Origin: an uncultured Christensenella sp. | GTDB taxonomy: Bacteria; Bacillota; Clostridia; Christensenellales; Borkfalkiaceae | Length of the DNA stretch: 51,631 bases | Assembly (NCBI GenBank): GCA_910577055.1 | Contig: CAJTKX010000006.1 | Span: 1 to 51,631, forward strand | Reading direction: 5' to 3' | Part shown: positions 6,732 to 14,778 of the stretch, piece by piece | Layout of the letters: each line of letters starts with the position of its first letter | Numbering within the stretch: the stretch's first letter is position 1 | Program-made: the position numbers and the translations under genes | Notes under the pieces: model-generated | What the model saw: only the letters and a program-made list of their open reading frames with translations | Database searches by the model: none | Told to the model about the DNA's origin: nothing

Positions 6732-8018
6732 ATGGAAGAAGAAAACAAAGGTATCACTTTAAGGGAAATTTTCAGAACAATTTGGCTAAGAAAATGGGTT
6801 GCGCTTATCGTTGCGGTTGCCGTTGCGCTTGTTTGCTCGATTTCGCTCTATTACGGATATAATTACCGTGTAGGTAAATATGTTATGGAGTTCAGCCTTA
6901 GTTTGCCCGGCGACGATAATAGCGTAGTCTACAATTATCCGAACGGCTCGCAGCTGTATTACGCGGATATGACTTCTTTATCAACGTTGCGGGCGGTCAA
7001 AAATTCCAGCGAGGAGTTCGCCGATATAGACGTTGAGGCGATGGCAACAAAGGGTAATATCAGTATTGTGCGCAATATTAATGTGTTGGTAGACGAAAAT
7101 TCCTCTGCTAACCCTTATAGAGAAATTACTTACACCATAACTGCTGAAACAAGTTGTTTTTCAAGTGCCACGCAAGCAAAAAACTTTTTAGCGGAAATTG
7201 CTTATACGCCGGTTGAATACCTTGACGGTATGACTATCGATTACGGAGTTTACCTTAATAATTTCGATAAAATCGACAACTATGAAAAAGAAATAGAACT
7301 TTTGAAAAATCAGCTTGATTTGCTTAAAAAAGGCTATGCATCTCTGATAGCGGATTACGGTGAAGGCGTAGTTGTTGAGAACAGTAGAACGTTAGTTGCT
7401 TATTTGCACGACGTTGAGCTTTACGCTGACAGTAGCGAGCTTGAAAATCTTCTTACCCGTGTGCAGAACGGGCATCTTTTAAAAAGCGAAACTTGCAAGC
7501 AAGCCTATGCGTTAGAGTTGGAAAGAGTTAAAGAGCAACTTGAAGATGCGACGACTACTCTTAATAAACTTACTACGAGCGATAAGGCGTATGTTGACGG
7601 CGCAAGCGTTATCAAAGCGCAACAAGATTTGGTGAACGAGCTTACTCGCCGTAAAAACTTGGTTGAAGCCTTCACAAACGGAACGATAGATACCGACTTC
7701 GAAGAAGAAATTCAATCGGCTTACGAAACCGTTCAGACGCTTACCAACAGCTACTCTAAGACAAGCGCGACGGTTTACAGTAACGCTTCGTCCGTTGTCT
7801 ACATTCAGCCAGGCGTCATTGAAAAAGTGGGAGAAATGGGGCTTACCAAAGTGTTGCTGCTAAGTATTGTTCTTGCCGTCGTAGTTGCGTTAATTGCGGC
7901 ATATGTGGCGGGGTATTACAAATTGAAGTCCTTGAAAGCGGCGGAGAACGCTGTAAAGGAAGAACCGTCGAAAGAGGAAAATTCCGCGCCGACGGACGAG
8001 AATAACAAACAAGAATAA
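6732..8018 (+). CDS. Wzz-like polysaccharide chain-length regulator
   Basis: A 428-residue protein with the Wzz/polysaccharide co-polymerase plan: short cytoplasmic N-terminus, first membrane helix about 22-42, a long extracytoplasmic part with predicted coiled coil (about 188-290, rich in LLKKGY, LERVKEQLEDA, LNKLT), second helix about 374-396 and a charged tail (EEPSKEENSAPTDENNK). Known role of the family: setting the length of Wzy-polymerised glycans. No tyrosine kinase lies beside it. The Wzx/Wzy polysaccharide operon is about 30 kb downstream, so the two may work together although unlinked. A CGGAGA ribosome site precedes the start. Confidence 0.75.
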   Translation: MEEENKGITLREIFRTIWLRKWVALIVAVAVALVCSISLYYGYNYRVGKYVMEFSLSLPGDDNSVVYNYPNGSQLYYADMTSLSTLRAVKNSSEEFADIDVEAMATKGNISIVRNINVLVDENSSANPYREITYTITAETSCFSSATQAKNFLAEIAYTPVEYLDGMTIDYGVYLNNFDKIDNYEKEIELLKNQLDLLKKGYASLIADYGEGVVVENSRTLVAYLHDVELYADSSELENLLTRVQNGHLLKSETCKQAYALELERVKEQLEDATTTLNKLTTSDKAYVDGASVIKAQQDLVNELTRRKNLVEAFTNGTIDTDFEEEIQSAYETVQTLTNSYSKTSATVYSNASSVVYIQPGVIEKVGEMGLTKVLLLSIVLAVVVALIAAYVAGYYKLKSLKAAENAVKEEPSKEENSAPTDENNKQE

Positions 8019-8046
8019 ATATTACAAAGTTAGTTCGGATAAAGTT

Positions 8047-8661
8047 ATGAAAGTTAAGAAAAAGATAAATTCAAAACTTTTGGTAGTGGATATTGCCGAA
8101 TGCGCAATTTTCGTTGCGCTTATGACGGCGGGCGCGTATATAAAAATTCCTTTTCCGCTTGTTCCGCTTACTTTTCAGACGGTAATTTGTGTGCTTGCGG
8201 GGCTTTTGCTTGGGTGGAAGAAGGGCGCTATAAGTATGTCGGTCTACTGCTTTATGGGGCTGATAGGAATACCCGTGTTCGCTTCGGGCGGCGGCGTTTT
8301 CTATGTGCTGTTGCCTACTTTCGGTTACATACTCGGGTTTATTCTTGCCGCAACCGTAGCGGGCTTAATCGGCGGAAAGGCGGGGCTGCCCGTATGGCGT
8401 TACTTCGTGGCGGCAGTAGCTGCGTTTCTTGCCAATTATTTAGTCGGCATACCCTACTGTATGGTCGTGGTATATTTGCAAGGAATGGACGATTTATTAA
8501 CCGTATTTATTACTTGGAACCTTTATTATATGCCTAAGGACTTGGTGCTGTGCGTTTTGGCGGCTGTGCTTGCTTGGCGGGTGCTTCCGCATATAAGAAA
8601 CGGCAGAAACAAATTGAAGCAAAGCAAAGATACTGAAGAACGAGACGAAATCCGCCGCTGA
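8047..8661 (+). CDS. bioY: biotin transporter, BioY S component
   Basis: The 204-residue, six-helix protein is the substrate-binding S component of an energy-coupling-factor importer; it keeps the BioY features: IKIPFPLVPLTFQT near residues 37-50, the GxxxGxxGxPVFAxGGG segment (about 72-88) and GYILGFILAA. It needs a general EcfAA'T module, which must lie elsewhere. No BirA-type operator was found in the 28-base upstream gap. The terminator hairpin overlaps the stop codon. Confidence 0.93.
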   Translation: MKVKKKINSKLLVVDIAECAIFVALMTAGAYIKIPFPLVPLTFQTVICVLAGLLLGWKKGAISMSVYCFMGLIGIPVFASGGGVFYVLLPTFGYILGFILAATVAGLIGGKAGLPVWRYFVAAVAAFLANYLVGIPYCMVVVYLQGMDDLLTVFITWNLYYMPKDLVLCVLAAVLAWRVLPHIRNGRNKLKQSKDTEERDEIRR

Positions 8662-8676
8662 GGCGGATTTTTTTCG
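8648..8676 (+). terminator. terminator after bioY
   Basis: Nine-base stem AAATCCGCC/GGCGGATTT (8648-8656, 8662-8670) with a five-base loop containing the bioY stop codon, followed by T-rich DNA. It ends the tilS-bioY operon. Confidence 0.85.
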
Positions 8677-8735
8677 CTTGCAATGAGCCGTATTATGTGC
8701 TAAAATGTCATTATACAATTTTTTGTGCTTTGGCA

Positions 8736-8741
8736 TACAAT
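8736..8741 (+). promoter_or_regulatory. -10 box of alr, implying a leaderless mRNA
   Basis: TACAAT at 8736-8741, preceded by CA, lies six bases before the alr ATG at 8748, so RNA should begin at or next to the A of ATG. No ribosome site is present. The -35 region (about 8711-8718) is poor, so the evidence is weaker than for tilS or prmA. Confidence 0.45.
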
Positions 8742-8747
8742 GTTCGT

Positions 8748-9722
8748 ATGCAGAAAACCCTTTCTTTAATAGATTTGCGCGCGATAAAAGAAAACGCTTT
8801 AAAGATACGCAGAATTTTGGGCGACAGATTTTTTTACGCAGTGGTAAAGGCGGACGCGTACGGGCACGGCGCCGAAGAGGTTGCCCGCGAAATCGAAAGT
8901 ATTGTAGACGGCTTTTGTGTGGCGATAGTGGACGAGGGCGTGGCATTGAGAATTGCGGGCGTTTCTAAACCCGTTTTGACGTTCACCCCGCCGCTTGATG
9001 AAAGCGACGCGGCGAAAGCTGCGTTTTATTCCCTTGAGGTTACCGTTAATTCCGTTGAAACGGCGGATTTGTGCGGCGATAATTTATGCCACATAAAAGT
9101 GAATTCGGGAATGAACCGTACGGGGTGTAATTTGGCGGAATTGCCGCAAGTTTTGGACGCTGTTAAAGCAGATAATATCGTGGGCGTTTATTCCCACTTA
9201 TATGCACCCGAGAACTCCGCCGAAAGCAGAAAACAGCTTGCTGTTTTCGACCGCGCGGAAAAGCTTGTAAAGGCGCGAAACTCCAATATATTCGGGCACT
9301 TATCGGCAAGCGGCGGCATTTTGCGGGGCGGAGAATTTCTTAAAGACGGGGCGCGTGCGGGCATACTTTTGTACGGATATGCGCCAAACGGTTTTTACGC
9401 AAAGGGCTTTTTGCCCGCGCTTAAAGTGTACGCAAGAAGAACGCAGCAAACGACGTTTATCGGCGGCGGGATAGGCTATAATATTGCAGATAAAAATTAC
9501 GGCAAGTTGAACGTTTACCGCTTGGGTTACGCCGACGGTTTTTTCAGGGGAGTGCCCCTCGGTGAAAAGACGCTGTGTATGGACGCGTTCATCGCAAACG
9601 GCGGCGGAGAATTTAGGTGCGTTATGTCTGACGCGGACGCTTACGCAAGGCAAGCGGGGACAATCTCGTACGAGGTGTTGACTTCGGTTACAAAACGCTC
9701 GGAAAGGGTCTATTTAAGGTGA
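8748..9722 (+). CDS. alr: alanine racemase (compact form)
   Basis: PLP enzyme interconverting L- and D-alanine for peptidoglycan. The 325-residue protein is clearly shorter than the usual 360-390, yet the key elements are there: PLP lysine in VVKADAYGHG (Lys34), NSGMNRTG, HLSASGG, the PLP-phosphate ARAGILLYG, the C-terminal-domain catalytic tyrosine probably in GIGYNIAD, LGYADGFFRG and CMDAF. The loss is mostly between CMDAF and the final ISYEVLTSVTKR. ATG 8748 is preferred; upstream in-frame codons lie across the promoter. First gene of a seven-gene operon ending with pheA. The stop overlaps the next start (TGATG). Confidence 0.9.
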   Translation: MQKTLSLIDLRAIKENALKIRRILGDRFFYAVVKADAYGHGAEEVAREIESIVDGFCVAIVDEGVALRIAGVSKPVLTFTPPLDESDAAKAAFYSLEVTVNSVETADLCGDNLCHIKVNSGMNRTGCNLAELPQVLDAVKADNIVGVYSHLYAPENSAESRKQLAVFDRAEKLVKARNSNIFGHLSASGGILRGGEFLKDGARAGILLYGYAPNGFYAKGFLPALKVYARRTQQTTFIGGGIGYNIADKNYGKLNVYRLGYADGFFRGVPLGEKTLCMDAFIANGGGEFRCVMSDADAYARQAGTISYEVLTSVTKRSERVYLR

Positions 9723-10249
9723 TGAAGGACGAGCTGAGATATAAACTTAAAATAAAGCGCAAGTACTTTCAAGGCGTAAGGCGCGAGGTAGCGGACGAAA
9801 ATATTCTTTTTAACTTTATGTCCGCGTATTCGGGCTTTAACAGCTTTTTTATCTACAACGGCTTCGGAAGCGAGGCGGCTACTTCGCATATAATCGAAGA
9901 GCTGTTAAAGCTTGGAAAACAAGTTTACTTGCCGCGCGTCGAGGGCGATAATATCGTGCCCGTGCCTTACGGACAAACCCGAAAGGGCGCGTTCGGCATA
10001 GAGGAACCCGTAGGACAAGCTTTTACGGGCGATATCGACGTGACGGTCGTTCCTTTGCTTGCCGTGAACGAGAATGGTTTCAGAATCGGCTACGGCAAGG
10101 GGTTTTATGATAGGTTTTTAAAGGACAGAAAGACCCGCAAGGTGGGGCTTGGGTATTCTTTTCAAATGGAAAATTTCGAAGAGGACACTTGGGACGAGCC
10201 TTTGGACGAGTTTTTGACGGAAAAGGGGATATACGGTTTTGGAAAATAA
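9722..10249 (+). CDS. 5-formyltetrahydrofolate cyclo-ligase
   Basis: ATP-dependent conversion of 5-formyl-THF to 5,10-methenyl-THF in folate one-carbon metabolism. The 175-residue protein has the basic N-terminal KIKRKYF helix, the VPLLAVNENGFRIGYGKGFYDRFL signature region split over residues about 115-138, and a KVGLGYSFQ strand. The start ATG at 9722 shares its A with the alr stop; a GTG at 9719 is in frame but unnecessary. Confidence 0.93.
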   Translation: MKDELRYKLKIKRKYFQGVRREVADENILFNFMSAYSGFNSFFIYNGFGSEAATSHIIEELLKLGKQVYLPRVEGDNIVPVPYGQTRKGAFGIEEPVGQAFTGDIDVTVVPLLAVNENGFRIGYGKGFYDRFLKDRKTRKVGLGYSFQMENFEEDTWDEPLDEFLTEKGIYGFGK

Positions 10250-10862
10250 AGAAAAACTTTCATCGAAAGATTTGGGCAGAAAAATTCTGTTGGAATTTAA
10301 AGATTTGCTTATAGGCGCGGCGTTTCCGTTTATGCTGTCATTGATTTTAAGCGCGACGGTAATCAGCTACGCTGCATACGGCAACGCGGACGATTTGGGG
10401 CTGAAAATAGTAATTTTGATTGTGGGCGAGGTTATGATTATCGCCGCGACGGTTATTTTCGGCAAGCAAAACGGCGCTACCGCTTATAAAAAGACGGTGC
10501 AAAACGGTAATAAGCGTAAAGTTAATTCAAGCGACGAAGCTTCAAAACTGTATATCGGCGAATTTTCGCTTGTAAAGGGTATTTTAATTCCGTTTATCAG
10601 CTGTATTCCGTTCATTATTTTTCAGATTGTCGGCGCGGCGTACGAAAACGACGTTTGCGGCTTTGCTCTTTCATATGTGTTCGGTTGGGCATATTTCCCC
10701 TTTAAGTTGGCGGGGCTTTCGCAATGGCATAATTTAATTTGGATAATACCCTATGCGGGAGTGCACTTGGCGGCGTATATTTGGGGCGGCAAAACCGAAA
10801 AGAAAAAACAAGACCAACTTGCGGCTGCCGAAGAAGTTAAGGATACCAAGAAGAAAAAATGA
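10239..10862 (+). CDS. hypothetical membrane protein
   Basis: A 207-residue protein I do not recognise. It has about four to five hydrophobic segments (roughly 24-46, 54-75, 112-132, 140-160, 165-185), a polar loop rich in Lys/Asn (80-105) and a highly charged Lys-rich C-terminus. The start is TTG 10239 inside the end of the folate gene, eleven bases after AAGGGG. Its stop overlaps the rsmD start by four bases, so it is coupled in the alr-pheA operon. No enzyme motif is visible; the role is unknown. Confidence 0.7.
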   Translation: MENKEKLSSKDLGRKILLEFKDLLIGAAFPFMLSLILSATVISYAAYGNADDLGLKIVILIVGEVMIIAATVIFGKQNGATAYKKTVQNGNKRKVNSSDEASKLYIGEFSLVKGILIPFISCIPFIIFQIVGAAYENDVCGFALSYVFGWAYFPFKLAGLSQWHNLIWIIPYAGVHLAAYIWGGKTEKKKQDQLAAAEEVKDTKKKK

Positions 10863-11392
10863 GAATAATAAGCGGTAGACATAAAGGCTTGAAACTCGCC
10901 GAGTTCGGCGGCAGCGACGTGCGCCCCACCGCCGACAGAGTGAAGGAAAGCCTTTTTAACGTATTATACGATAAAATTGCGGGGGCGACCGTGCTCGATT
11001 TGTTTTGCGGCAGCGGCAACCTCGGCATAGAGTGCCTTTCGAGAGGGGCGGAGTTTGTTCACTTCAACGATTTGTCGCCCGCAAGCGTGGATATTTTGAA
11101 GAAGAACCTATCCCGACTTAAAGGCGTCGAAAATTACAAAATTACAAACTTGGATTATTCCGTGTGCCTTGCGCGGGCGGGCAAGTACGATTTGATTTTT
11201 ATAGACCCGCCTTACAGACTTGAAATCGGCATAGACGCTTTAAAAATCATAGGCAAAAGCGGCCTTTTAAAAGAGGGCGGCACGATTGTTTTCGAACGCG
11301 ACAGAAGCTTCGAGGGCGAGATTGCGGGGCTTGTAAAAACCGATGAAAGAAAGTACGGTAAAACTTATTTGACCTTTTTTAAAGGCGCGTAG
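10859..11392 (+). CDS. rsmD: 16S rRNA (guanine-966-N2)-methyltransferase
   Basis: Methylates G966 of 16S rRNA with SAM. The 177-residue protein starts with MRIISGRHKG, has the conserved RPTADRVKESLFNVL, the SAM-binding DLFCGSGNLGIE (47-58) and the catalytic DPPY (116-119) of N2-guanine methyltransferases. It overlaps the preceding gene by four bases and is followed by coaD, the usual rsmD-coaD pairing. Confidence 0.95.
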   Translation: MRIISGRHKGLKLAEFGGSDVRPTADRVKESLFNVLYDKIAGATVLDLFCGSGNLGIECLSRGAEFVHFNDLSPASVDILKKNLSRLKGVENYKITNLDYSVCLARAGKYDLIFIDPPYRLEIGIDALKIIGKSGLLKEGGTIVFERDRSFEGEIAGLVKTDERKYGKTYLTFFKGA

Positions 11393-11402
11393 GAGGCTTG
11401 GA

Positions 11403-11897
11403 TTGGACAAGAAGAAGTGCGTGTTTGCGGGGACTTTCGACCCGCCGACGACGGGGCACGAAAAGGTTGTAAATAAATGCCTTAAAATATTTGACGAGGT
11501 AGTCGTAGCTGTTATGGTTAATCCCGAAAAATCGCCGTATTTCAGCGAAAACGAGCGGGTTTTACTGCTGAATAAACTATTTTCGGGCGAAAATCGGGTA
11601 AAAATACGCACCTTTGCGGGCGCGGCGGTTGACCTATTGGAAGAAGAAAATACCCCTTTTTACGTTCGCGGAATACGCAACACCGTGGACTTCGAGTACG
11701 AAAATTTGAACTTCTTTGCAAACAAAAAGCTTAAAAAGGATATTATAACGGTGTATTTTCCCGCCGAGCAAGAAGACTTGCAAGTCAGTTCGAGTCTTGT
11801 TAAAAACTCGATAAGGTTTAAAAAAGACTACAACGATTATATACCCGAAAAGATACGGGACGAATTGCACAGAATTTTGGAGAAAAAAAATGTTTGA
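11403..11897 (+). CDS. coaD: phosphopantetheine adenylyltransferase
   Basis: Penultimate step of coenzyme A synthesis: 4'-phosphopantetheine plus ATP to dephospho-CoA. The 164-residue protein has the nucleotidyltransferase TFDPPTTGH motif (11-19), VNPEKSPYFS, RGIRNTVDFEYE and QVSSSLVK (128-134). The start is TTG 11403, seven bases after AGGAGG, which itself overlaps the rsmD stop. It overlaps the DAHP synthase gene by eight bases. Confidence 0.95.
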   Translation: MDKKKCVFAGTFDPPTTGHEKVVNKCLKIFDEVVVAVMVNPEKSPYFSENERVLLLNKLFSGENRVKIRTFAGAAVDLLEEENTPFYVRGIRNTVDFEYENLNFFANKKLKKDIITVYFPAEQEDLQVSSSLVKNSIRFKKDYNDYIPEKIRDELHRILEKKNV

Positions 11898-12912
11898 AAA
11901 ACAGATAAAGATTCCCTCTGCCGAGGAAATAGTAGACAGTACGCCTATGCCGGCCGAGCTTAAAAAATTAAAGGCGGAAAGGGACAAACTTGTAGCGGAC
12001 GTGATTTGCGGCAAAAGCGATAAGCTTCTTGTGATAGTCGGTCCTTGCTCCGCGCACGAGGCGAAACCCGTTTTGGAATATGTCGAGCGGTTGGGGAAAC
12101 TGAATTTAAAAGTAAAGGACAAACTTGTGTTGGTGCCGAGAATTTATACCAATAAGCCGCGCTCTAAGGGGGTGGGTTATAAGGGTATGTTTTCTCAGCC
12201 CGACCCTACCAAGTCCGAGGACATTTTAAAGGGAATTTACGCTATACGCGACTTAAATATTAAGGCGATAGAAACTAGCGGACTTGCCGCTGCGGACGAG
12301 ATGCTGTATCCCGAAAATATTTACTATGTGCAAGACTTGCTTTCTTATATCGCCGTGGGGGCAAGGAGCAGCGAAAACCAAATGCACCGCCTTGTTGCAA
12401 GCGGAATTGACGTGAGCGTGGGCGTGAAGAACCCGATGAGCGGGTCTATTTTGGTGCTTTTGAACTCGATTTTTGCGGCGCAAAGCGGGCAGACGTTTAA
12501 ATTGAACGGTTGGCAAGTAAAGACGAGCGGCAACCCGTTGGCGCACGCGATATTGCGCGGCGCGGTAGACGGATACGGGAACGATATACCGAATTTCCAC
12601 TATGAAACGGTTATGCAAGTCGCGGACGGTTACGCGAAGGCGGGTATTAAGAACCCCGCGATTATTGTCGACGCTAATCACTCGAATAGCGCGAAAAAAT
12701 TCAAACAGCAGATAAGAATTTGCGAAGAAGTTATGCAGAACAGAAATTACGATAACGATTTTAAGACTATCGTAAAAGGCTTTATGATTGAAAGCTTTTT
12801 GGAAGAGGGGAATCAGACCGAGGACGTTGTTTTCGGTAAGTCCATAACCGACGCGTGCCTTGGTTGGAACGATACGGAAAGACTTATACTCGATATAGCG
12901 GAGAAAGCGTAA
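11890..12912 (+). CDS. DAHP synthase, AroG/AroF/AroH type
   Basis: Condenses phosphoenolpyruvate and erythrose 4-phosphate, the first step of aromatic amino-acid synthesis. The 340-residue protein matches the enterobacterial-type class I-alpha enzyme: VGPCSAHE (50-57), RIYTNKPRSKGVGYKG, ARSSENQMHR, GVKNPMSG and the metal ligand region DANHSNS. Clostridia more often have the AroF/AroA(Q) type, so this branch is worth noting. The gene is followed without a gap by prephenate dehydratase, so the operon feeds phenylalanine. The family is commonly feedback-inhibited; which amino acid acts here cannot be read from the sequence. Confidence 0.92.
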   Translation: MFEKQIKIPSAEEIVDSTPMPAELKKLKAERDKLVADVICGKSDKLLVIVGPCSAHEAKPVLEYVERLGKLNLKVKDKLVLVPRIYTNKPRSKGVGYKGMFSQPDPTKSEDILKGIYAIRDLNIKAIETSGLAAADEMLYPENIYYVQDLLSYIAVGARSSENQMHRLVASGIDVSVGVKNPMSGSILVLLNSIFAAQSGQTFKLNGWQVKTSGNPLAHAILRGAVDGYGNDIPNFHYETVMQVADGYAKAGIKNPAIIVDANHSNSAKKFKQQIRICEEVMQNRNYDNDFKTIVKGFMIESFLEEGNQTEDVVFGKSITDACLGWNDTERLILDIAEKA

Positions 12913-13713
12913 ATGAAAAAATGCGCCTATTTGGGACCTTGCGGCAGTTACAGCCATCTTGCCGCCGTAAAGATGTGCGGCGGGGCTGAGCTTATGCCTT
13001 ACGGCAATTTTCACTCTGTTATGCGCGCCGTGGAAGCGGGCGATTGCGACTGTGCGGTTATTCCCATAGAAAACTCCTTAAACGGCGGAGTGTTGCAAAA
13101 TATCGACCTGTTGCAGACTGCAAGCGGCGTTGTTGCGGTTGAGGATATGACCTTGCCTTTGGACCACCGGCTTGCCACTTTGAAGGGGGCGAATTATGGC
13201 GGTATTTCGCGCATATATTCGCACGAACAGCCCTTGGCGCAGTGCGGCGAATACCTTGTAAACAACTTCTCCGCGGCGCAGCTTATAGCTACATCGTCAA
13301 CGGCGGCAAGCTTGGATATGGTTAAGTCGTTTTCGGACGCGGCAATCGTCGGCGCGCACGTTAAAAGAGAGGGAATTGTGCTGTCGGACGAAAACATTTC
13401 TGACGGCAAAAATAACTTCACCCACTTCCTTTTGGTAAGGCGCGGGGAAATAGACGAAACCGTGCGCTCTTCCAAAATTTATTTTTCGGTAACTTGCGCG
13501 CACTCTTCGGGCGCACTTTTGGATATTTTGGAGCCTATGCGCGCGGGCGGGCTTAATATGACGAAAATTCAATCCCGCCCGATAAAGGACAAGGCGGGAG
13601 AGTATCGCTTTTTTATAGAAGTAGAGGGCGATTATTCCGAAAAGACGGTTAGAAAGGTGTTGAAAAGGGTGCAAAATTCCGCAAAATCTTTTAAGCTTTT
13701 AGGGGCGTACTAA
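12913..13713 (+). CDS. pheA: prephenate dehydratase
   Basis: Turns prephenate into phenylpyruvate for phenylalanine synthesis. The 266-residue protein has a periplasmic-binding-like catalytic domain (1-178, with IPIENSLNGGV at 50-60) and a C-terminal ACT domain (about 186-262). Two changes from the family signatures: the catalytic TRF motif reads THF (170-172), and the ACT ESRP motif reads QSRP, while GALL is kept. Whether THF lowers activity is unknown. The start directly abuts the DAHP synthase stop. Last gene of the alr operon, convergent with the ylbJ-like gene. Confidence 0.92.
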   Translation: MKKCAYLGPCGSYSHLAAVKMCGGAELMPYGNFHSVMRAVEAGDCDCAVIPIENSLNGGVLQNIDLLQTASGVVAVEDMTLPLDHRLATLKGANYGGISRIYSHEQPLAQCGEYLVNNFSAAQLIATSSTAASLDMVKSFSDAAIVGAHVKREGIVLSDENISDGKNNFTHFLLVRRGEIDETVRSSKIYFSVTCAHSSGALLDILEPMRAGGLNMTKIQSRPIKDKAGEYRFFIEVEGDYSEKTVRKVLKRVQNSAKSFKLLGAY

Positions 13714-13716
13714 AAA

Positions 13717-13750
13717 GGTTATTTGCGGCATATATGGCACCCAATCGGGT
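13717..13750 (+). repeat. dispersed intergenic repeat, copy A
   Basis: Contains GTTATTTGCGGCATAT then GGCACCCAAT, matching copies at 18080-18111 and 28905-28933 (opposite strand). It begins three bases after the pheA stop. In this copy the end forms a small hairpin (ACCC-AATC-GGGT) followed by TTTT, possibly a weak terminator between the convergent genes. Confidence 0.6.
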
Positions 13751-13752
13751 TT

Positions 13753-14694
13753 TTAAGCTATTACAAGCAGTATTAAAAAGCATACAACAGCTTGTAAAAA
13801 TTTGACGGCGATAAATTTTAAGGGTTTTACGCCCGCGCCTAAAAGATAGCTTAGCTGTTGCAATAAAATTGAAAGTCCGCCGAATGTTACCAAGAACCCC
13901 GCAAGGGCGATTTGCAGCTTTCCGCCGACTTCGGATAGGGCGCGGCAGCCCGTGGTTGCTTCTACGAGTCCGAGGCACAGCGCCGACGAAGTGTTGCTGT
14001 CAAGGAAAAGATTGAAGAATTTTTCAAGCGGGTAAAAGACGTTAAAATCCGCACAGAAATTCGCGACTACATAAAAAAATGCGATGAACCCGCCCGCAAC
14101 GGTTACTGCGATTACCGCGCCGTAAAAAGCGTCGTACAGTACGTTGCTTTTAGGCAGCGTGCGTTTGACTTCTTCGGAAGTACTTTTTTTGGAGATAAGG
14201 GCAATAATTAGGGAAACGACCGTTACGGCGAAAATGTGCGCAAGGAGTATTTTTAACCCCGTTAATTTATCGCCGAACATTTTAAAGCCGACGCTGCCTA
14301 TAATGAACAGCGGACCCGAGGTGGAGCAAAGGTAGGCGACTTTGCCGCTGTCTTTTTTTGAAAAAGCTCCGCCCGAGTAAAACTCGCTTACTACCTTGCT
14401 GCCCGCGGGATAGCCCGAGCAGACGCTTAAAAGAAAGCAAGCCGCCGCTGCGGGCGGAAGTTTTAACTTGCCCGTAACGCGCTTTAACGGGAGCGAGGCT
14501 TTTTCGGCAATACCCGTTTTTACGAAAATCAAGGTTATGCACATAAACGGAAACAGCGCGGGCAGAACGCATTCCGCCCACATTGCAAAGCCTTGAAAAC
14601 AGCAGTTGACGTAGCGCTCCGGACGGACTATTATAGCCGCGCCGAACGATAAAAGGGCGATACATAAAATTACATAACCGATTTTCTTTTTCAT
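13753..14694 (-). CDS. YlbJ-like sporulation integral membrane protein
   Basis: A 313-residue polytopic protein with about eight membrane helices. Conserved features of the YlbJ/nucleoside-recognition (Gate) family: ECVLPALFPFM near 42-52, SGYPAGSKVV (93-102) and LCSTSGPLFIIGSVG (127-141). Known: B. subtilis YlbJ is a SigmaE-controlled spore-formation membrane protein; biochemical role unclear. Here it is a lone - strand gene between pheA and the patatin gene. A TATAAT lies four bases before its ATG on the - strand (14699-14704), suggesting a very short leader. Supports a spore-forming ancestry. Confidence 0.85.
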   Translation of the reverse strand: MKKKIGYVILCIALLSFGAAIIVRPERYVNCCFQGFAMWAECVLPALFPFMCITLIFVKTGIAEKASLPLKRVTGKLKLPPAAAACFLLSVCSGYPAGSKVVSEFYSGGAFSKKDSGKVAYLCSTSGPLFIIGSVGFKMFGDKLTGLKILLAHIFAVTVVSLIIALISKKSTSEEVKRTLPKSNVLYDAFYGAVIAVTVAGGFIAFFYVVANFCADFNVFYPLEKFFNLFLDSNTSSALCLGLVEATTGCRALSEVGGKLQIALAGFLVTFGGLSILLQQLSYLLGAGVKPLKFIAVKFLQAVVCFLILLVIA

Positions 14695-14778
14695 TACGAT
14701 TATATTTTATTTAACGGCTCGTCCGAAAATCACCAAACCGCGCAAGCGCGCGGACGGAGATATTTTTAAGGAGATAGT

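Noticed and set aside
8019..8046. BirA operator before bioY
   Set aside because: The short gap has no paired TTGTTAAC-type half sites.
8497..8946. 149-codon - strand frame across the bioY-alr junction
   Set aside because: It crosses the bioY terminator and the alr start and shows only low-complexity Arg/Pro-rich sequence.
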